Shown one piece after another: positions 14,851 to 24,745 of a stretch of DNA of 64,000 nt. Origin of the DNA: Puffinus mauretanicus (lineage: Eukaryota; Chordata; Aves; Procellariiformes; Procellariidae); NCBI GenBank assembly GCA_023333565.1, contig JAJKFH010001865.1, forward strand, positions 8,291,064 through 8,355,063, written 5' to 3'. The translations under genes were made by a program, and so were the position numbers. Below the pieces are notes generated by a model. It did not search any database, was not told the DNA's origin, and was given only the letters and a program-made list of their open reading frames with translations. The stretch's first letter is position 1; the number at the start of each line of letters is the position of its first letter.

Positions 14851-17800
14851 TTCTGAATTTGCCATTGAAAATAAAAAAGCTAAGAGCAGTATGCAACTGA
14901 CTGCGAATGACTGAAGCCACTGATAAACATAAAAAAACAACTTGCAATAATCAGGGTGCCTGAACTATTGCTGCACACTGCTGTCATGAATTAGCCTTTA
15001 AAAAGGCTCAAAGTGTATTTTTTCAGGAACAACTTTCGTATCATACTATGTGACTGCTGCCCTAGGTGATTTTACTGCACCTAATACACACGTATGTGCA
15101 TATATGTTTCTATCTGCACAATAAGAAATCCATATGCGCATGCAAATATATTACTATGTACATGTCAAGGGAAAAAAAATGAGCACAAACTACAAAATAT
15201 AAAAGCACGAGACCAACGGTAGAAGATACAAAGCATACAGAAACTGTGCAGTTGACAAGGAATGCCACCTAATCCCTGCTTAATTAAAGCACTGTTCTAA
15301 ACTCCTGTTTAGGGAGTGAGGAGTGTGGGACGCCTGATGTATGAAGAAAATATCAGGCAGCGTGGCTAATCTCAAAGACTTTGGAGCTTTCGAGCTACAT
15401 AAATCAGAGCGACTTTTTGAATAGCCTCATAAAACACAAAATCATTGCCATTCCACTCACGACTTTCAGATTCTTCCTACAGCATACAGATCATTAGGAA
15501 ACTTCTAAGCAATCAAGTAATGTGGGGCTGATGAAATGACTCAATGCATGGGCTGAGAGAAGCAGCATAATACAGAATTGCACAGTTTTGACATGGTAAC
15601 CCTGCCCCTTTCTTTCTTATATAGGGGTAAGGTAAATTACAGTGGAGTCAATTCATGTCAACATTTTCACAAGAGTGCTTAATGTAGTCTTTCTGAACTG
15701 CCAGTTCCCATTTATAATAGCAGGGCAGCAGAAATGTACAGACTATAAGCAGCCCTACCAACATTTAAAATATAATATAGGAAAATGTTTATTTTTAAAT
15801 GTGCGCATTTACATACACACAGACCTGCTCTAATGATCAAAAGCAGCAGCTATAATCATTCAGAAGACAGAAATATGAAAAAGCGTATCACAGATAAATA
15901 TCAGTCACTGTACCTCTCCCACTGCCACCACCAAGTCATTATTCTCTACTCACTAAATTGTAACATTTTCTGTCATTGTCCAAGAGATGGCTGATAACAT
16001 GATTCGATATAGAAAACATCCCTTTCAGGAAACACACCAAATAATACATAGGAAAGCAAGACAGTTAGGTACATTACTGAAAAAGAGAGTGCTATCAGAA
16101 AAAGGGTATGCACAGGTAACATGTTATTTCTTATGACCATCTGCCCCTCCCAAACATGGGAAAATATTTTCCACTTGAATACCTTAATACTGTAGAATGA
16201 GAAAAAGATAATGCATTTATTTTGTTTGTTGTCTAAGGCATCAGTATACTAGCTCTGGTAGTATTTCTTTTCCCCTGAACTGAGCATTTTGTTTTCTTCT
16301 TTGGCTTTATGAATTCTTCTGTGGTTAATTTGTTCTAGAGTACCCTGCTACTGCTTTTCATAACTCATATAAATAAATACAGTTTATTATATATGTCTAA
16401 ATATTTTATACATAAGTTTACTCAGTACAAGTGGAAGAAAACAAAAAGTGGTCAGAACATCCAGGTCACAAAATACGGTGGTGTTACTAGGGGCCAGATT
16501 TTCATCTGGGAGCCGTACAAGTTGGAATATTTAGCTGTCTACCCATTTAGTGTTAAATGAGTTCTAATTTCAGGTCATTTATTTTCAGTGTATTCATTCT
16601 AATAGATTTAAAGCTCTGTGTAACAATTATCAGTTTGCCATTTTCATGGCAACATAAACCAGTCTATAAAAAGAGGTAATCCCCTTGTATTAATTGTCTC
16701 TCAAGACAAATTAATCGTGTGAGAAGCAACTACTTTGATATTTTTTTTGCTTTCAGTGAGGATTTACTCTGTTGATGCATCTAATCACCAACAGCATTAT
16801 AAAAAACATCAGTGGTAAAATGTTTATGTATGATGAATGCAACACAAGTGAAACAAACAAAATTGTCATTAACACGAAGAGAGAAAAGCTGCCGTCTCCC
16901 TTGATGCTAGTGCAAAGGCATACAGCACGCCCAGCAACGCTCCGTTAGCCGGGAGGATGGGAGACAGGGGAAAGAAAAACTCCTTATCTGCTACACAGCC
17001 AAATTTCCCCACAAATCCTAAGATTTGATCGGCTTGTTACAAGCTCTTAAGAAAGAAATCGTAAGACGAACCGTCTCCTAGTGTCGCTTTAACAGTCTAC
17101 AACTGGGGAGAATTAAAAAAAAAAAAAGTCGTCATTCGCCCTTTAAGAGGAGGGCATAAAGCGCTGCCTCCCCTCTGCAATGTTTGATGCTCCAGTCGCA
17201 TACAGCTGTAAGGACTGACCCCTATAAAGTTGCGGTACCTAAAAGAAGCGGTAGCCCGTGGCGGTGTAGGGGGGCGGGGGGCTACACGAAGGGCTGGCGC
17301 ATCGCTGCCCAAATATCGGTGTCCTGCAGGAAAGCTCCTGACGGCCGGGCTTCCCACACGCTCTTCCCACCCACTTCCCCTTTCACAGAAACCCGCTACG
17401 GATCCCCACGACAAGCACCGGCAGACATGTTTATAAAGCCAACCCCGGGGAGAGCAGCGGCTGCCCCAGGGCCGCGGCCGCCACCGCCCCGGGGACCTCC
17501 CCAAAACCCCTGCCCCCAAATGCACCTTCCCCGGGGCAGCACGGCGCCGGCCGCCCGCCCGCCCCCGCGTTTCCAGGCTCCCGCTCCGCCTGCGTGCGGT
17601 GCCTGCAGATGGGCGAGCGGCCGCGGAGGAAGCGCCTCCTCTCCTCCTCTCCCTCCCCGCGCACCCCCGGCCGGCGTAGGGGGCGACCCGCTCTCGCCAG
17701 TCGCGGGAACAAAACGCCGCTCGGCAGCGGGGCTCGGCGCTTCCCAGGATGCGCCCGCCGAGAGGGAGGGCTGCCGGGCCAGGGGTGGCTCCGGATCACG

Positions 17801-18142
17801 GGGAGAGAGGGGACGGGCGGCAAGGGGGAAGCCCGGCGCCCTCTCCCTGGCTGGGAGTGCGGGCAGCGGCGTGCATGGGCATCACCCGAGCGGCCTCGCC
17901 GCGGCCGGGAGCGGGGGCCCGCCGCCACTGCCAGCTGCCCCCCTGCACCCGTCGCCAGCGGGGGAGGCCGCTATCCATCCCGGGCGCCGCGGCCCCGGGA
18001 GGCACCCGGCCGGCCGGCAGCGTGGCGGCCCGGGCAGGGGGGCGCGGGGCAGCCAGAGCCCCCCGCCCCTGCGTCCGCCGGCCCGCGGGAGGGGAAGCGC
18101 TCACGTTGCCAAACCACCTGTTCCGCCGCGGGAGAGGAAGGC

Positions 18143-18181
18143 GGGATGGGGGGGGGTGGGGTGAAGGAAGGAAGAGGGGGG
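18143..18181 (+). other. G-run cluster, potential G-quadruplex
   Basis: Four guanine runs of 3, 9, 4 and 6 bases lie within 39 bases on the plus strand, about 400 bases into GRID2 intron 1. The G-rich strand is the template strand of the gene. The match to a G-quadruplex pattern is seen directly; formation and function are inferred. Confidence 0.5.
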
Positions 18182-18580
18182 CCTTTGCGTGGCTGTCACG
18201 GTGGTGTGGGAAATAGGGGGAGGCTTGGGGTCCCCGCGCCCGAGGGCGAGCCGGGGCAGGAGGAAGGCAAACTGGAGCTGAGGGGCTGCGGGGAAGTGCC
18301 CGAGCTCTGCCCCCCCGAGATCATCAGCCGCGCAAAACCTCAAGGTCTAAAGCACTCACATACCCCGCTGACAAGAAACCTTTACACAGAGCGGTAGGGG
18401 GAAAAGAGGACGCCTAAGATCCTGGTGGAAAGCAGTTATAAGAGGGGAACAAACAAAAAAGGCAAACGAGCAAGGGCTAAAAGAGAGCGGGGGCTGCGGG
18501 GGGAGGAAGCCTGCCAAGAGAGGGAAGGTTGCAAAGGAGAGCTGGAAAAGTGTCCAGCAGCACCAGCAGACGCAGCACCC

Positions 18581-18586
18581 CCTTAC
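18581..18586 (-). other. GRID2: Splice donor of GRID2 intron 1
   Basis: The minus strand reads ATCG|GTAAGG, a near-consensus 5' splice site directly after the conserved IHI codons. It leaves the Gly codon split after its first base (phase 1), which matches the exon boundary I remember for mammalian GRID2. Reading through it would give an unrelated leucine-rich tail, which supports a true exon end here. Confidence 0.9.
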
Positions 18587-18674
18587 CGATATGAATGATT
18601 GAATCTGCAATCGCCGCTTTCCAGGTTCGAGTCCAACAGACGGACACGACCAGGATGAAGGAGAAAACTTCCAT
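18587..18674 (-). CDS. GRID2: GRID2 exon 1, coding part (glutamate receptor delta-2 N-terminus)
   Basis: Read on the minus strand, the ATG at 18674-18672 opens 29 codons plus one base, giving [18 protein letters not shown], then [11 protein letters not shown] and the first base of a Gly codon. From memory, mammalian GRID2 begins MEVFPFLLVLSVWWSRTW and reaches the same DSIIHIG, and its first coding exon stops at the same Gly. Residues 1 to about 23 form a signal peptide (hydrophobic FILVVSV core, AIA before the expected cleavage), so the mature receptor would start at DSIIHIG, the beginning of the extracellular amino-terminal domain. The ATG has G at -3 and G at +4, and I saw no in-frame ATG upstream. 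GRID2 is the delta-type ionotropic glutamate receptor of cerebellar Purkinje cells, which binds cerebellin-1/neurexin at parallel-fibre synapses. Only this exon is present. GRID1 is less likely because its signal peptide differs. Confidence 0.93.
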
Positions 18675-19250
18675 CTCCTCCGGAGGTCCAGGCTTTATAA
18701 CAACAGATCTCTTCGCCAAACGGTGCCACCGCGGAGGATAGCGCGGCGCAGGAAACCCAAGAGTTTGAGGTGCCGCCGGCGGAGCGTGTAAATCCCGGTG
18801 TCTGGCGCACAGCCGCGGCTGGGCAGGGAGCGAGCCCGGGGCTCCGGGCGCCTCTCCCCTCGGCGAATCCCCGCGTCACTTCGGGGGGCTCCTGGGCAGC
18901 ACCAGAGTTGCTGGGAGCGCCGGCAGCAAATTCATCCAGCCCGGGCGCCGCCGCGGGCAGCAGACGCCTCTGCTGGTCAGACGATCCCCATCCTTCCTCC
19001 GGGTCCAGGGATCCGCTCGGTCCCGGCTGCTGCACAGCAACTTCAAACCCACACCACGCACAGGCTCACACACACACACGCAGACACGCACACACAAGCA
19101 CACACACAAACCCTCTTGGCCAGAGAAGCCCCCGGAGCCCGCAGCAAATAGCTCGCCTTCAGCGAGGGAGGAGGAGCGGGCAGCCGGGAGAGCAGGCGAT
19201 CCCGCTTCCAGCAGCCAGATTCCTGCAGGAAAAGCCCCCCCGGAGGCCAA
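18675..19250 (-). promoter_or_regulatory. GRID2: Probable GRID2 5' UTR and proximal promoter
   Basis: This GC-rich sequence immediately precedes the ATG on the minus strand and must contain the 5' UTR, unless an upstream non-coding exon exists. The exact start site is not visible. The stretch ends upstream in a CA-rich microsatellite (19066-19110) and then a less GC-rich zone. Confidence 0.6.
19066..19110. repeat. CA-rich microsatellite at CpG island edge
   Basis: An imperfect (CA)n tract interrupted by G bases (CACACACACG, CAGACACGCA, CACACAAGCA and so on). It lies at the upstream edge of the CpG island, 0.4 kb from the GRID2 start codon, so it could fall in the 5' UTR or promoter. Confidence 0.85.
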
Positions 19251-19564
19251 AAAACAAAGTGAACTTCAAGGTAATGCAGATAGTAATGCAGAGATTTCCC
19301 CCCACCCTTCGCTTAAAAAAATTGCTTCCCACAACTGGAGGGAAAAAAAAAAAAAAAGAAATCTGCAAATCGAGCCCAGCGAGCTGTCTCTGTCGCGCAA
19401 GGTAGTGGTTGGACAGGGCAGGAGCGAGAGGAGGAGTGCCCGGAGCAAGGCAGAGGAAAGCAGATGATGGTCTGCAGGTTGCTTTTGGAGCTTGCTTTGC
19501 TGGTGGGATGCAGAGAGAGCTGGCAGCTCCAGCACCAGCCAGCACGTTGCCTAGAAATGGATCA

Positions 19565-19640
19565 CCTAGGAGAAGGAGAGAGAGCGAGAGATAAGTGCTA
19601 TCAGCCAGAGAGAGAGAAACAGAGGGAGCGAGCGAGAGCG
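19565..19640 (+). repeat. GA-rich polypurine stretch
   Basis: The stretch is dominated by GAGA and GCGA units (GAGAGAGCGAGAGA, later GAGAGAGAAACAGAGGGAGCGAGCGAGAGCG in pieces). It is purine-rich, lies about 0.9-1 kb upstream of the GRID2 ATG and just outside the CpG island. Such tracts can be GAGA-factor or nucleosome-free elements, but no function is shown. Confidence 0.6.
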
Positions 19641-20236
19641 CTTCTCTCTAATAACCGCCTCCTCCCCCTATCTGCAATACAAGGGAGAAACAAAATAGAG
19701 CTCTCATCTCCCTTGAAATCTTCAGCTGGGACTAAGGAAGAGACATAGGCAGGAGTGCATACAGCCTAAAAATACATTAGGGGAAGGGGGGGGGGAGAGA
19801 AGATCTTTTTTGAAATGTTACACTCAGCTAAAAAAAAAAAAACCAACACCCCATTTATTTAACCTTGTAACTCCACCGCAGGTATCAAGTTCAAAGCTAG
19901 ATGGACACTTTTGCTTCTTGGTCTTTGACAACTGAGTCAGGGACATTGCTTGAAGGGGAAAAGGAAAAAAAAAACACCACAAAAGAAAAAAATCAGGGAC
20001 ACCTGGCCTCAAGGGGAAAATGAAGACCTAAAAATCTATTAATATGACTTTAATTATCTGTGTTCTTGATAGAATTCTCACAATTCTTTAAAGCAATGAA
20101 TTGGCTTTTTTTCTTCCTCTCTCTTTAGGTAGTGGAGAAATTTTGATGGGAAAATGTTTAGAGTGCACTTTTCATGCTCAGGTTACTATGAATTCATTAA
20201 CCGATTAATCCTCAGGCTTCTTGTGCTGTAGTCAAA

Positions 20237-20330
20237 TGCATTATCCCCATTACACAGAGAATTGCACAGAGAGCTTAAGTATGTTCCTATAAACTAGTCT
20301 AAATCCCCACTTTGTGTCTTATTACACTTT
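20237..20330 (-). repeat. Antisense MIR SINE fragment
   Basis: The plus strand reads TTATCCCCATTACACAGAGA, then GCACAGAGAGCTTAAGT. This is the antisense of the conserved MIR region (TTATCCCCATTTTACAGATG, GGCACAGAGAGGTTAAGTGA), with both landmarks in the right order and spacing. The remainder to about 20330 is too diverged to align by eye. Confidence 0.7.
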
Positions 20331-21966
20331 CTTCTGACTTCGATTTTTCTAGTCACACTAGAGACAGGATGCAGAAGTCCAAGAATTGCTCCAAAATAAT
20401 GGTTATATCCTAAACTCACATAAGCCGTTGATAAGACCTGGTAGTCCTTTTAGAAGTCTAAATAGAGGTTGATCAACCCCTTTTCTTCAGAAAGAACTTT
20501 TTTGAAGGCATCTCCTTAGTTATAGCACTTAGATTAAGTTCATTATACCTGATGTGCGTATTTCTCCTGAATTGCATATGTCTTCTTTCAGCCATGGAAC
20601 TAGTTAACAAGCACACTTGTATACCTACAAAATTTAAGGATTTAGTTCAAGAGAAAGAAATAATATTTTTAAGAAAAGACAAACTAAATCAGTGTTAAGG
20701 AGCCGGATAATTGAATCTATAAAAAACCAAAACAACACCAGCAGCAATTTCTATTTTCCTTAGGTCCACATTGGCAGGTGAGTACTTCCCTAAAAATGGT
20801 AACACTCAAAAGGCTTCAAAAGCCAGATCCAAAGCACAACGCAGGGCTCATCTTTTCACTGGCTAGAATGGGCTTTCTCTCTTATAAGAGCTGTAACAAA
20901 TCACAACTAAAATTGACTTTAAGAGACAAAAGAAAAGGTGCGTAAAGAGAAGAAAAGATGATGAGCAATGTGAAGCAAAAGTCTCACAAATTATGTCACT
21001 CGTGCTGCATTTGCCCATATCTTCTGTGCAAGTCACAGATCTGTTATTGATAACAGCACATAGTAAAAAAGGCTTTTTTTTCTAAAAATGACAGTTTATG
21101 CACAGTATCAGTGAGTGTAATGGGTATTAATTTTACAAGTAATAAATTCTGATTCCTCTGAGAAACTTTTGGAGCTGCCTGAGTCATTATTACTTCTCCA
21201 CAAAAGAACAGAGTTCACAAGAAATGTTAATTCGCTTCTTTGGGGGGCATGTCAGAGCAGTACTCTTTAATAATGTACAATGCACAGTAGGCAGAATAGG
21301 AAATGTAATGGAAACGTTTGGAAAATTATAACTTATTAATCCTCAGTTTAGATAATACTAAGAATTTTGGGGTCTTATCTAGAAACCAGCTATCCTTACT
21401 GACTCTTTAAAGCATCCAGTATCCTGAATTGGCCACACTAAATGCAAATTTTCGCTTAAGTCTGTAGACATTTAGCAGGACAGGAGGCACAGCCAAGAGT
21501 TTGTAGCTCACAAATACCCTCTAACTAATAAAAAAATGTTCTTGGAGTGTAGCTCTGAATAGTAATTCCAGTGGTAAAGAACACTGAAAATTTGAGAGGA
21601 ACGAGACTGAAGTAAATTTAAAAAGTAAATTCAAATAAACTTACTTTAACTAATGAACACATTATTGACTTAATATGCATCCACCACAGAGATAAAAATC
21701 ATTTGCACTTCCTCATTTTCATTCTCTTCAATTCTTATTCATTAAAAACAAAAACTGGTGTCATCCAATTAAATAGACTGAAAAAATCTTATGCTATGTG
21801 GTTAGTTCAGAGGTGTCAGAGAAAAGGTATCAGAGAAAAATGTTGAAAAAGGGTAATGGTCTTTTCTATTCAATATATGCTAAGCATTTGCAGAAAGTTA
21901 AAGAAAAAAGAATTCCAGAATGGGAGTTACTGATACTGTGAAAATATTATCTCCCCTCCACACCCT

Positions 21967-21987
21967 CCCCCCCCCCCCAAAAAAAAA
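21967..21987. repeat. Poly-C/poly-A homopolymer junction
   Basis: Twelve C bases followed directly by nine A bases. The copy number is likely to be unstable or hard to sequence. Confidence 0.85.
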
Positions 21988-24529
21988 GACTAGTAATCAG
22001 ACCTGAGCGAATGCAGGCCCCTAATAAGCCATGAGCACCATTCTCAGTGATTGCTGCCTCAGGCACTTTCAAAACTTAAGTCCCACAGGTTTCAGCCGTG
22101 CTGCTCTTCCTTCACTACGTTTTCCTTCCCAAAACATCCTCGGTTATATCAATATCACTTCAGCTTCACCATTAGCACCCATGGGAGAAGCACCATCATT
22201 GACCAACCGACATTTCTAACAACAGGGAGTAGTTGTCTTCTTTCTAGTAGTCTAACTAAAATGTGGTTAATGGTTGATGTACCTTATATTTCCACTGATC
22301 AGCTATTACAGTGTTGCACATTAATGCAACCCCTAGAGGAGCAGCAAAGAAAGGATGTTCTTGTAAAACACATGAAGCAGGGGGGAAAAAAGTGTCCATC
22401 TAATGTTTATTTCCTCACACCCACACAAAACACACTGCTACCTTAACCAAGAAATCAGCTTGGGACCTGAGCTTCTATCTACAGAGGAAAGATAGCTAAA
22501 TACAAAAGTATAACATGCCTTTACTCATCTAAAGGCGTAATTTTGACAATACTACACCCTTTTTCCCATCTGGTTGGCCACACAAACAGATCTGACCATG
22601 CAGAGGTCAACTTTTGATTTGTTTAATTCTAAGTCCTGGGGGATCCTTCAGGTATTTGAAGAAATTAACATAGTGATAAAACAGTCTCACTTACGACCTT
22701 CAGTGCTGAGAGATAAACAGAATAGCTAAGCCTTATAATGACATTACTAAATTACATAGCCAGTATTTACCATTCCCATGCATGAGCATTAAACACACCT
22801 TTTGCACATTAGAATGCGATATTTTATACTCAAGTGTATTGTTTAGATGAGATTAAATCAGATTACACCCATCCACCAGTCCGTTTGCACCAATGCCTTT
22901 TTCATGAAAGCCTGTAAGTTATTGCTTCAGATAAAAAAAAAGAGTATGCACCCATCCCACTGTTCTGTGCTGTGCACAGTGGGAAAGAGAGGTAAGGGAA
23001 ATTTCTTCCTGACCCTACTAAGCCATCACCTCCTATCTTGAAGTTTGATATTCAATTAGCCTTTTCATCTTACCTGGCATAGTTATAAATCTTGTTAACA
23101 GTCAGAGAGTTATCCTAAAAATAAAATAAATAAAAAAAAAAAACCCAGCAGCATTAAATTCTGTGACCTTCTGTAACAGTGAATTCTAGCAGTGCCAACT
23201 GGCCGTGAAAAATAATATTTCTTTTACTTGGTTCTAATTTACTCCCCTCTCTTTCATAAGATAATTCAATATTATTGCATTAAGGGGTGGGATTAAGAAG
23301 AACTGATCATCTGTTACAGGAGAGAACCATCAATCACAAATATGTAACAGTCATACCCAAATTGTTATTGATACCATCTGAACATGGGAGAAAGGCCAGG
23401 AAGGCCCACCTACTATTGCTAAGATTGGTTTCTATTTCTGGACTTTTAATATCATTTGTTTTCATTTTCACTGCAGCTTCTGCTTCTTCTTTGACTCTTT
23501 GTGGGTCATTTTTTAAATGAATGCTCCTGACAGGGAAAAATTACAGTAATTCTGTGAATCTCCATATTTCTTTGATGGCTATACAGAAGCATGTGCTTTT
23601 TTTCTTTCTTCAGATGATGTTTGGAAGTTCCGATTCGTCACCAACAAATAGTAACATTGTAGATGAAACACAGGACCCTGCAACACCCTCAGTACTACAA
23701 CTCTCAAAAGATTAACAAGCAGATTTGACAAACGGATCAGCATAGGCAGCTCCCTGCAGAGAGCCATTTCAGTGGGCACAGGATCTCCCCATAAGGATGC
23801 CATTCCCAGATCATACCCTAATTTACATGTGACAAGGCAAAAAAAAGTTATCATTAATATTAATTCAGTTCTTGTTACTTATGATTATTATGATGTAGGC
23901 TGTGAGAAGATCTGCCTAACTTTAAAATTTGGTGTACTCAAGGCTGGCCAGATAAGTATTTCATGATAGTAAGACAACCAACCATGGTCCTCCATCCCCT
24001 AATTTATGTAGGACAACATGTTCCATTTGACAATGCCATTTCAATACAAATAACACTGAGTTTCCCCCGTTTTAAAAACACAAACTGACAAATACCCCAC
24101 ACCTTGCATTGTTATATTTTTTTAAAATAAATGCATTCTTAAACTACTGATAGAAAGTAACTGACTGGCAGACCTATCAAGAGACCATGTGACACAAGCA
24201 AAAAGTTCCTCTGGCACTGAGAGCTGGTGCCCAGACTCTCAGGGAAAGCTGCTAGCTCTGAGAGGTTACTTCAGTTGACATGTCTACTCAGTCTTTGCTT
24301 TACCTGGCATAGCTTCAAACAAGAAGTCATCTGGGAGGGCTTTAGTTAAGAGGACATCTGTCCATTAGGAAGTAGACTTGCTTCAGGGACCGCCACATAA
24401 CCTTTAAATGAAAGCTTTAGCCTACTGCCAACTTTAAGGTTGTTTCTGCATTATGAAGGAGGTCCAGGTTAATAGGGCCGTTTGAATTCTAAGTAGTGGC
24501 CCAGACATTGACTGCATCTGTCCTGTCAC

Positions 24530-24655
24530 ACTGAGTGAAACACACACACTTGGGCCTCTATTACCACTTCCAAATAATGGGGATAATCTTGCCTTTACTT
24601 AATGGAATAGTTTGAGGACTAAATTAGTTCATTTTTTCAAATGCAAAGTATTATA
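24530..24655 (+). repeat. MIR SINE fragment (3' half)
   Basis: GGGCCTCTATTACCACTTCC, AATAATGGGGATAATCTTGC, then TTTGAGGACTAAATTAGTTC and ATGCAAAGTA follow the MIR 3' half in order (GCCTCAGTTTCC, AAAATGGGGATAATA, TTGTGAGGATTAAATGAGTTAAT, TGTAAAGCG). Several collinear landmarks make this the most convincing MIR in the window. Confidence 0.75.
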
Positions 24656-24724
24656 TCCTTTATCCAATTTCCTTCATTCTGTTTCTGTACAGCTTAAACA
24701 AGTGAATGTGTGTATATCTGCAAG

Positions 24725-24745
24725 CGTGTGTGTGTGTGTATGTGC
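24725..24745. repeat. (GT)n microsatellite
   Basis: GCGTGTGTGTGTGTGTATGT, an almost pure dinucleotide repeat. Confidence 0.85.

Larger units (their letters stand above)
1..18586 (-). other. GRID2: GRID2 intron 1 (5' part, incomplete)
   Basis: Everything left of the donor at 18586 is intron 1 as far as this window goes. I looked on the minus strand for the exon 2 continuation (expected to start AIFDES and contain KKDDEVF) and did not find it, so the intron probably runs past position 1. Apart from the CpG island tail and faint MIR-like fragments, the sequence is AT-rich with only short chance ORFs and simple repeats. Confidence 0.8.
17150..19250. promoter_or_regulatory. CpG island spanning GRID2 promoter, exon 1 and start of intron 1
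   Basis: GC content and CpG density rise abruptly around 17150 and fall back after about 19250, against AT-rich flanks. The densest part is 17430-18350, with another dense block at 18720-19050. The island contains the GRID2 first coding exon, so it is the probable promoter region. The transcription start cannot be placed by eye. It should lie to the right of 18674, because the gene is on the minus strand. GC-box-like strings occur (for example at 17271-17280), but I see no well-placed TATA box. About 1.4 kb of the island lies downstream of the donor inside intron 1, and only about 0.6 kb lies upstream of the ATG. Confidence 0.85.
19251..24529. other. Upstream flank of GRID2, no gene seen
   Basis: AT-rich DNA with no recognisable exon. 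It contains one MIR remnant (20237-20330) and homopolymers: a 10-G run at 19786-19795 and 12 C followed by 9 A at 21967-21987. A short inverted repeat with a 12-base loop lies at 22957-22983 (CCCACTGT paired with ACAGTGGG) and has no known role. Confidence 0.7.

Noticed and set aside
17184..18164. 326-codon plus-strand open frame, with similar long frames at 17594-18397 and 17431-17928
   Set aside because: They lie in the CpG island, where stop codons are rare. The products are low-complexity Pro/Arg/Gly/Ala strings, several frames on both strands are open at once, and no domain is recognisable.
18693..18700. TATA-like TTATAAAG on the minus strand near the GRID2 start
   Set aside because: It lies only about 19 bases upstream of the ATG, so a TATA-directed start would fall inside the coding sequence. 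It is more likely part of the 5' UTR.
18477..18719. Longer minus-strand frame beginning MAKRSVV and reading through the GRID2 exon
   Set aside because: Its first codon is TTG, not ATG, and its C-terminal part is intron sequence past a strong GTAAGG donor. The conserved start is the ATG at 18674.
18583..19035. 150-codon minus-strand frame overlapping exon 1 in another frame, a possible overlapping uORF
   Set aside because: It starts with GTG rather than ATG, has a composition typical of GC-rich UTR, and has no recognisable homology.
22957..22983. 8-base inverted repeat with a 12-base loop, a possible structured RNA
   Set aside because: It is too short to distinguish from chance in 64 kb, and no RNA family features surround it.
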